From an uncultured Ruminococcus sp. (lineage in GTDB: Bacteria > Bacillota > Clostridia > Oscillospirales > CAG-272): 10,139 nucleotides of DNA. The notes beneath the pieces were generated by a model that saw nothing but the letters and a program-made list of their open reading frames with translations, did no database searches and had not been told where the DNA came from. A program made the translations under genes and the position numbers. The stretch spans positions 1 through 10,139 of the forward strand of contig CACYEW010000372.1 in the NCBI GenBank assembly GCA_902773455.1. The letters are read 5' to 3'. Each line of letters opens with the position of its first letter. The stretch's first letter is position 1. Positions 7,106 to 10,139 of this stretch are shown one piece after another.

Positions 7106-7498
7106 TTATTCATCCTTTCTTTGTTCGGGGTGTTTTGAGTAATAGTCTTCAAGCGCGTTCTTGATCGCTTCTTCCGCTAAGACCGAACAGTGCATTTTAT
7201 AATCCGGCAAGCCGTCGAGCGCTTCGGCGACGGCTTTGTTCGTAAGCGCCATCGCTTCGGATACGGGCTTGCCCTTTATAAGCTCCGTCGCCATTGAGCT
7301 TGAAGCAATGGCGCTGCCGCAGCCGAACGTTTCAAATTTGACGTCCGCAATAATGCCGTCGTCGATCTTAAGATATATTTTCATTATATCTCCGCATCTC
7401 GCGTTGCCGACCTCACCTACGCCGTCCGCATTTTCGATCGTGCCTACGTTGCGCGGATTTCTGAAATGATCCATCACTTTTTCGCTGTATAACGCCAT
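7106..7498 (-). CDS. nifU: Fe-S cluster assembly scaffold, NifU/IscU type (clostridial)
   Basis: Scaffold on which [2Fe-2S] clusters are built from iron and NifS-delivered sulfur before transfer to apoproteins. 130 residues, a single IscU-like domain without the ferredoxin and Nfu domains of full diazotroph NifU. The three conserved cluster cysteines are present: Cys35 (NARCGD, with Asp37), Cys60 (FGCGSA) and Cys104 (MHCSVLAEEAI). The segment before the last cysteine reads LPDYK (97-101) rather than the LPPVK recognised by the HscA chaperone in proteobacteria. The start at 7498 has AAGGAG 8 nt upstream, and that ribosome site overlaps the end of nifS (12-nt gap). The 3' end carries the metY ribosome site. 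Confidence 0.95.
   Translation of the reverse strand: MALYSEKVMDHFRNPRNVGTIENADGVGEVGNARCGDIMKIYLKIDDGIIADVKFETFGCGSAIASSSMATELIKGKPVSEAMALTNKAVAEALDGLPDYKMHCSVLAEEAIKNALEDYYSKHPEQRKDE
7113..7118 (-). promoter_or_regulatory. Ribosome-binding site deciding the metY start
   Basis: AAAGGA on the minus strand, inside the last codons of nifU and 8 nt before the ATG at 7104. The nifU stop TAA and the metY ATG are separated by one base, a usual layout for translational coupling. Confidence 0.75.
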
Positions 7499-7510
7499 AA
7501 TAATATCTCC

Positions 7511-8698
7511 TTAAAGTAAGAATTTCGATTTCCCGGCGCACAGATCGCGCCAGACCGGTGAAAAGCCCCGCAGATAAGAGACAACTTCTTTTACCGCAGA
7601 TACGATATAATCGACTTCTTCTTCGGTCGCGTTTTCGCCGAGCGTAAGTCTGAGAGAGCCGTGAGCTACGTCGTGCGGTCTGCCTATCGCAAGCAGAACA
7701 TGGCTCGGATCGAGCGAACCGGACGTACACGCGGAACCTGACGACGCCGATATGCCCTTATCGTCGAGCAGGAGCAGAAGCGATTCGCCTTCGATACCCT
7801 CAAAGCAGAAGTTGACGTTCGACGGAAGTCTTTCTTTCAAATCTCCGTTCAAAGCGGAATGCGGTATTTCCGACAGGCCTTTTATCAGCCGGTCGCGTAA
7901 ATGCGTGAGTTTTTCCGTATTCTTATCTATATCCGAAACCGCTTCTTCGAGCGCCGCGGCTGCCGATACTATACCGGGCACGTTTTCCGTACCGGCTCTT
8001 TTGCCTCTTTCCTGCGCGCCGCCTTCGATAAGATTGTGAAGTCTTACGCCTTTTCTGACGTACAGAAATCCCACGCCTTTCGGACCGTGAAATTTGTGCG
8101 CCGAAGCCGAAAGCATATCAACGTTGTCGGCTGTGACGTTTACCGGGATATGACCTACCGCCTGTACCGCGTCCGTATGAAAAACGATATTTCTCCGTCT
8201 GCACGCCTCGCCGATCTTTCTTATAGGCTGAACCGTGCCTATTTCGTTGTTCGCATACATTACCGTGACTAAACAGGTCTTATCGTCCAGTTCGTTGATC
8301 ACGTCGTCGGCGTTCACTATGCCGTTTTTCCCGACGGGAAGATATACGACTTCAAAGCCTTCTTTTTCGAGTTTTTTGAGCGTATGGAGCACGGCGTGAT
8401 GTTCTATCGTATCTGTTATTATTTTTGTTTTTCCTTTGATTTTTCCTTCATAAACCGCCGATCTCAGTGCCTGATTGTCGGCTTCGGATCCTCCGGAGGT
8501 GAAATATATCTCTTTCGGCGAGGCGCCGATACATCGCCCGACCGTCTCTCTTGCGTTTTCGATCGCTTCTTTGGCTCTCTGCCCTTCGGAATACAAACTC
8601 GACGGATTGCCGAAGATATCCGTGATATAAGGCATCATAGCCTCAATTGCGGCTTTACTCATTTTCGTCGTAGCCGCATTATCTGCGTAAATTCTCAT
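7511..8698 (-). CDS. nifS: Cysteine desulfurase, NifS/IscS type
   Basis: PLP enzyme that converts cysteine to alanine and carries the released sulfur as a persulfide to the NifU scaffold, and possibly to tRNA thiolation. 395 residues, normal for the class-V group I desulfurases. Seen: N-terminal YADNAATT, FTSGGSEADN (66-75), the His101 that stacks on PLP within IEHHAVL, YANNEIG (148-154), HTDAVQAVGH (174-183), the PLP lysine Lys202 in SASAHKFHGPKG, and the catalytic loop SSGSACTSGS with Cys324. That loop has the length of the flexible IscS/NifS type, not the short SufS type. AAAGGAG lies 7 nt upstream of the ATG at 8698. First gene of the four-gene operon, behind a consensus promoter with an Rrf2-like operator, so it should be the gene most directly controlled by the divergent regulator. 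Confidence 0.96.
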   Translation of the reverse strand: MRIYADNAATTKMSKAAIEAMMPYITDIFGNPSSLYSEGQRAKEAIENARETVGRCIGASPKEIYFTSGGSEADNQALRSAVYEGKIKGKTKIITDTIEHHAVLHTLKKLEKEGFEVVYLPVGKNGIVNADDVINELDDKTCLVTVMYANNEIGTVQPIRKIGEACRRRNIVFHTDAVQAVGHIPVNVTADNVDMLSASAHKFHGPKGVGFLYVRKGVRLHNLIEGGAQERGKRAGTENVPGIVSAAAALEEAVSDIDKNTEKLTHLRDRLIKGLSEIPHSALNGDLKERLPSNVNFCFEGIEGESLLLLLDDKGISASSGSACTSGSLDPSHVLLAIGRPHDVAHGSLRLTLGENATEEEVDYIVSAVKEVVSYLRGFSPVWRDLCAGKSKFLL

Positions 8699-8719
8699 AT
8701 TTCTTCTCCTTTCGCCGAT

Positions 8720-8748
8720 ATTATACTCGCATTTACCTACTTTGTCAA
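8720..8748 (-). promoter_or_regulatory. Consensus sigma-A promoter of the nifS-nifU-metY-cysK operon
   Basis: Minus strand: TTGACA (8748-8743), 17-nt spacer, TATAAT (8725-8720). Both hexamers and the spacer match the consensus exactly. A promoter this strong next to a regulator gene implies repression rather than activation as the main control. Confidence 0.9.
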
Positions 8749-8755
8749 TAGGTAA
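8733..8755. promoter_or_regulatory. Rrf2/IscR-type operator candidate over the nifS -35 box
   Basis: Inverted repeat TTACCTA (8733-8739), 9-nt spacer, TAGGTAA (8749-8755), with the -35 hexamer inside it. The 23-bp span is near the roughly 25-bp size of known IscR sites. Binding by the adjacent Rrf2 protein is inferred from position and symmetry. Confidence 0.7.
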
Positions 8756-8769
8756 TTGAAAGGTTTATT

Positions 8770-8784
8770 TTTACAATTTGTAAA
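8770..8784. promoter_or_regulatory. Perfect 15-bp palindrome between the divergent promoters
   Basis: TTTACAA-T-TTGTAAA, 7-bp arms around one base, midway between the nifS and rrf2 promoters and just upstream of both -35 boxes. It differs from the TTACCTA repeats, so a second regulator or a structural role is possible. The region is AT-rich, so chance is not excluded. Confidence 0.35.
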
Positions 8785-8794
8785 CTTTTTATGC

Positions 8795-8824
8795 TTGTTT
8801 TACCTATTTACCCTGCGGTATAAT
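8795..8824 (+). promoter_or_regulatory. Promoter of the rrf2 regulator with an embedded TTACCTA half-site
   Basis: -35 TTGTTT (8795-8800), 18-nt spacer, perfect -10 TATAAT (8819-8824). The spacer holds TTACCTA (8800-8806), the same half-site as in the nifS operator; a GGTA (8817-8820) forms TACC-N12-GGTA, one base shorter than the N13 at the nifS site. This suggests weaker autoregulatory binding. Confidence 0.65.
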
Positions 8825-8837
8825 ATGCAATAGTCAA

Positions 8838-8843
8838 AGGAGG
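8838..8843 (+). promoter_or_regulatory. Ribosome-binding site deciding the rrf2 start
   Basis: AGGAGG within AAAGGAGGG, 8 nt before the ATG at 8852. An in-frame TTG at 8846 is too close to be the start. Confidence 0.85.
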
Positions 8844-8851
8844 GTTTGAAA

Positions 8852-9241
8852 ATGATCTCTACAAAAGGACGTTACGCTTTGCGCGTGATGATAGATCTCG
8901 CCGAACACGGCGGAGGTCCGCTGCCGCTGAAGGACATTGCCGAAAGGCAGGAAATATCGAAAAAATACCTTGAAATAATCGTAAAGGATCTTGTTGACAA
9001 AAATCTTGTCAAAGGGGCAAGCGGCAAAGGCGGAGGTTACCGTCTCTGCAAAAACGCAGACGATTATTCCGTCGGCGAGATACTCGAAGCAACGGAGGGA
9101 CCGCTCAACGTCGTTGCCTGCCTTGCCGCCGATCAGACTTGCCCAAGAGCGAAATCTTGCAAAACTCTGCCGCTTTGGACAGAATACGATAAAATGGTTC
9201 ACGGATTTTTCTTTTCGAAAAAGCTGAGCGATCTTTTATGA
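8852..9241 (+). CDS. Rrf2 family transcriptional regulator, IscR-like with three cluster cysteines
   Basis: Predicted DNA-binding regulator of the adjacent sulfur/Fe-S operon. 129 residues. Seen: the Rrf2 opening MISTKGRYALRVMIDLA (1-17), a winged helix-turn-helix with IAERQEISKKYLEIIVKDL (29-47), the wing GKGGGYRL (58-65), and a C-terminal part with Cys90, Cys97 and Cys103 (C-x6-C-x5-C), close to the IscR pattern of three cysteines that hold a [2Fe-2S] cluster. CymR, the cysteine-metabolism Rrf2 repressor of bacilli, lacks these cysteines, so an iron-sulfur sensor is the better reading although the target genes include CymR-like ones (cysK, metY). Cys66 is extra. It diverges from nifS across 153 bp with TTACCTA repeats in both promoters, which suggests autoregulation. 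Its stop overlaps the AraC remnant on the other strand. Confidence 0.93.
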   Translation: MISTKGRYALRVMIDLAEHGGGPLPLKDIAERQEISKKYLEIIVKDLVDKNLVKGASGKGGGYRLCKNADDYSVGEILEATEGPLNVVACLAADQTCPRAKSCKTLPLWTEYDKMVHGFFFSKKLSDLL

Positions 9242-9325
9242 TCGGGCGTGTTTTTCTCTGTATTCGTCCGGAGTCATTTTCGCATATTTTTGAAAGCGCC
9301 CGAAAATGAACGCACGGCGCGGCAT
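9236..9325 (-). pseudogene. C-terminal remnant of an AraC-family regulator
   Basis: A 29-codon minus-strand reading frame ends in a segment reading FGRFQKYAKMTPDEYREKH, which matches the last helix and conserved tail of AraC/XylS DNA-binding domains (typical form: F-x2-x-FKKY-x-GMTP-x-EYR-x-K). Nothing of the remaining roughly 75 residues of that domain is recognisable upstream in any minus-strand frame, and an in-frame TAA lies just before the ATG, so this is a decayed or deleted gene rather than an intact one. It runs convergent with rrf2 and overlaps its last 6 bases. A GAAAGG (9339-9334) and a TATAAT (9346-9341) with TTGCAT 17 nt further up (9369-9364) precede the ATG, but the TATAAT sits so near the ATG that the transcript would begin at the ribosome site; translation as a microprotein is doubtful. 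Confidence 0.7.
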
Positions 9326-9412
9326 GATTTATACCTTTCGATTATATGATATTCATTACGAAAATGCAATGCTTTTTGCAATTTTTCCGTTACAATAAAG
9401 TATGAATTTTAT

Positions 9413-9450
9413 ACGGCGAATGCGTTTTTACAGCGTTTCGCCGTTTTTTT
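9413..9450 (+). terminator. Plus-strand intrinsic terminator downstream of rrf2
   Basis: 8-bp stem ACGGCGAA (9413-9420) with TTCGCCGT (9437-9444), a 16-nt loop and then six further T. It lies about 170 nt past the rrf2 stop, so the rrf2 transcript would carry a long 3' tail running antisense through the AraC remnant, unless the weak hairpin at 9365-9386 ends it earlier. Confidence 0.6.
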
Positions 9451-9472
9451 CGTTTTTTGCGGAAAACCGCAA

Positions 9473-9500
9473 TTGACAAATGAAATATTTTCATTATAAT
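9473..9500 (+). promoter_or_regulatory. Promoter of the LRR lipoprotein gene with palindrome between -35 and -10
   Basis: -35 TTGACA (9473-9478), 16-nt spacer, -10 TATAAT (9495-9500); a second TATAAT follows at 9502-9507. The spacer is almost filled by the inverted repeat AATGAAA-TAT-TTTCATT (9479-9495), placed where a bound repressor would block RNA polymerase. Confidence 0.7.
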
Positions 9501-9550
9501 TTATAATGAATAGTTATATACAAATCCCATGCATACGAAAGGAAACCGAA

Positions 9551-10139
9551 ATGAAACGTTTTGCAATCTTCATCCTGATCTTAATGACCGTCGTCACTCT
9601 CGCCGCATGCGGCGGAAGCGGCAATAATCTTCCCGGCGATAATACCGGAAAAGCCGAACAAACGCAGTCCGCTCCGCAAACCTCCGCTCTTACCGAAAAG
9701 GCGCAATCGCCGGAAACCGCTCCGGAAAGCGGAGCCTCGCCGTCAACCGAACCTGCTCCCGTTTCCGGAACGGAAGGTCTCGCCGTATCCGAATCGGTAG
9801 ACGAATGCAGGATCACGGGTCCCGGTACGGTGACCGAAACTGATATCGTGATACCGTCGCATATCAACGGCAAACCCGTAACGCTGATCGACGAATGCGC
9901 TTTTCAGGAGAACAGGGAGATAACGAGCGTCGTCATTCCCTGGACGGTCAAAAAGATCGACGAAGACGCTTTTGCCGGATGCACGGCTCTTGCTTCCGTC
10001 ACTTTCTCGGAGGGACTCGAATATATCAGCGAAGGCGGCTTTTACGGATGTTCTTCGCTTACGAAACTTACTTTGCCTGCGTCGCTGATAAGCGTAGGCA
10101 ACCGCGGTTTTGCTTACTGTGGAGCTCTGACCGAATTAA
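9551..10139 (+). CDS. BspA-like leucine-rich-repeat (LRR_5) surface lipoprotein, 3' end outside the window
   Basis: Predicted cell-surface lipoprotein, partial: 196 codons are visible and the frame is still open at the window edge. The start at 9551 has AAAGGA 7 nt upstream. Residues 1-20 form a lipoprotein signal peptide: MKRF, a hydrophobic core and lipobox LAA-C with Cys20. Residues about 21-75 are a low-complexity linker rich in Ser, Thr, Pro, Glu and Ala, probably crossing the cell wall. From about residue 84 come BspA/LRR_5 repeats of about 23 residues with the pattern IP-x4-I-x2-xAF-x2-C-x-x-L-x-x-x-x, for example SVVIPWTVKKIDEDAFAGCT and the next two copies ending YGCSSL and AYCGAL. 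Such repeats usually mediate adhesion or protein contacts; any binding partner here is unknown. It has its own promoter and is not in an operon with rrf2. Confidence 0.88.
   Translation, partial: MKRFAIFILILMTVVTLAACGGSGNNLPGDNTGKAEQTQSAPQTSALTEKAQSPETAPESGASPSTEPAPVSGTEGLAVSESVDECRITGPGTVTETDIVIPSHINGKPVTLIDECAFQENREITSVVIPWTVKKIDEDAFAGCTALASVTFSEGLEYISEGGFYGCSSLTKLTLPASLISVGNRGFAYCGALTEL

Larger units (their letters stand above)
9242..9550. other. Intergenic stretch between rrf2 and the LRR lipoprotein
   Basis: Apart from the AraC remnant (to 9325), this stretch holds a weak TGCAA/TTGCA hairpin before ATTTTT (9365-9386), a stronger plus-strand terminator (9413-9450), a 6-bp hairpin TTGCGG-AAAA-CCGCAA (9457-9472) that abuts the next -35 box, and the lipoprotein promoter with its palindrome (9473-9500). 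The remainder is AT-rich, with no further reading frame that I can support. Confidence 0.6.

Noticed and set aside
7070..7160. SAM riboswitch or T-box leader ahead of the methionine/cysteine genes
   Set aside because: There is no intergenic room before metY (1 nt) or cysK (12 nt), and the only leader, before nifS, is about 20-25 nt long and has no T-box or riboswitch core.
8834..9202. Minus-strand open frame of 122 codons opposite rrf2
   Set aside because: rrf2 on the plus strand has full family motifs, promoter and ribosome site; the opposite frame has none of these.
9341..9369. Functional promoter for the AraC remnant (TTGCAT-N17-TATAAT)
   Set aside because: The -35 matches only weakly and the -10 lies about 15 nt before the ATG, so the transcript would start at the ribosome site. 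Kept only as a remark under the remnant.
9514..9873. Minus-strand open frame of 119 codons opposite the LRR lipoprotein
   Set aside because: It exists because the lipoprotein linker is low-complexity and lacks reverse stops; the plus-strand frame has a promoter, ribosome site, lipobox and LRR repeats.

Overview
The window looks like chromosomal DNA from a Gram-positive, low-to-mid GC member of the Bacillota, most likely an uncultured gut or rumen clostridium. Support for this: strong AGGAGG-type ribosome sites, sigma-A promoters close to TTGACA/TATAAT, two Cys-lipoproteins with short lipoboxes, a clostridial-type NifS/NifU pair, and a leucine-rich-repeat surface lipoprotein. Species cannot be read from the sequence. 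No IS element, CRISPR array, tRNA or rRNA was seen.

Layout. Positions 1-92 hold two hairpins, a repeated CTCATAAC octamer and a T-tract that probably end a plus-strand transcript entering from the left. Then, all on the minus strand: a 1013-residue multidomain lipoprotein with a GH71/GH99-like (WbsX-like) glycosidase core (93-3134), a diacylglycerol-kinase-family lipid kinase with a GTG start (3241-4098), and a small SGNH hydrolase (4209-4772) whose near-perfect promoter carries a 10+10 bp palindrome. Next, ending at a bidirectional terminator (4845-4870), is a four-gene minus-strand operon transcribed from about 8713 down to 4885: nifS, nifU, metY, cysK. Diverging from it on the plus strand is a three-cysteine Rrf2/IscR-type regulator (8852-9241). 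The right end holds a 29-codon remnant of an AraC-family regulator (9236-9325), a terminator, and a BspA-like LRR_5 lipoprotein (9551 to the window edge).

How the genes work together. CysK makes cysteine and MetY makes homocysteine from sulfide. NifS takes sulfur from cysteine and NifU assembles Fe-S clusters with it. The divergent Rrf2 protein has the C-x6-C-x5-C spacing of a cluster-binding sensor. The nifS promoter is TTGACA-N17-TATAAT, and its -35 hexamer lies inside an inverted repeat TTACCTA-N9-TAGGTAA. A further TTACCTA lies in the rrf2 promoter. The simplest reading is one Rrf2-controlled unit joining sulfur assimilation to Fe-S assembly, with autoregulation.

Most of the window is well-understood metabolism. 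The less ordinary parts are the operator architecture at 8719-8824, the palindromes inside two other promoters, the AraC remnant, the repeat/hairpin run at the left edge, and the multidomain lipoprotein.
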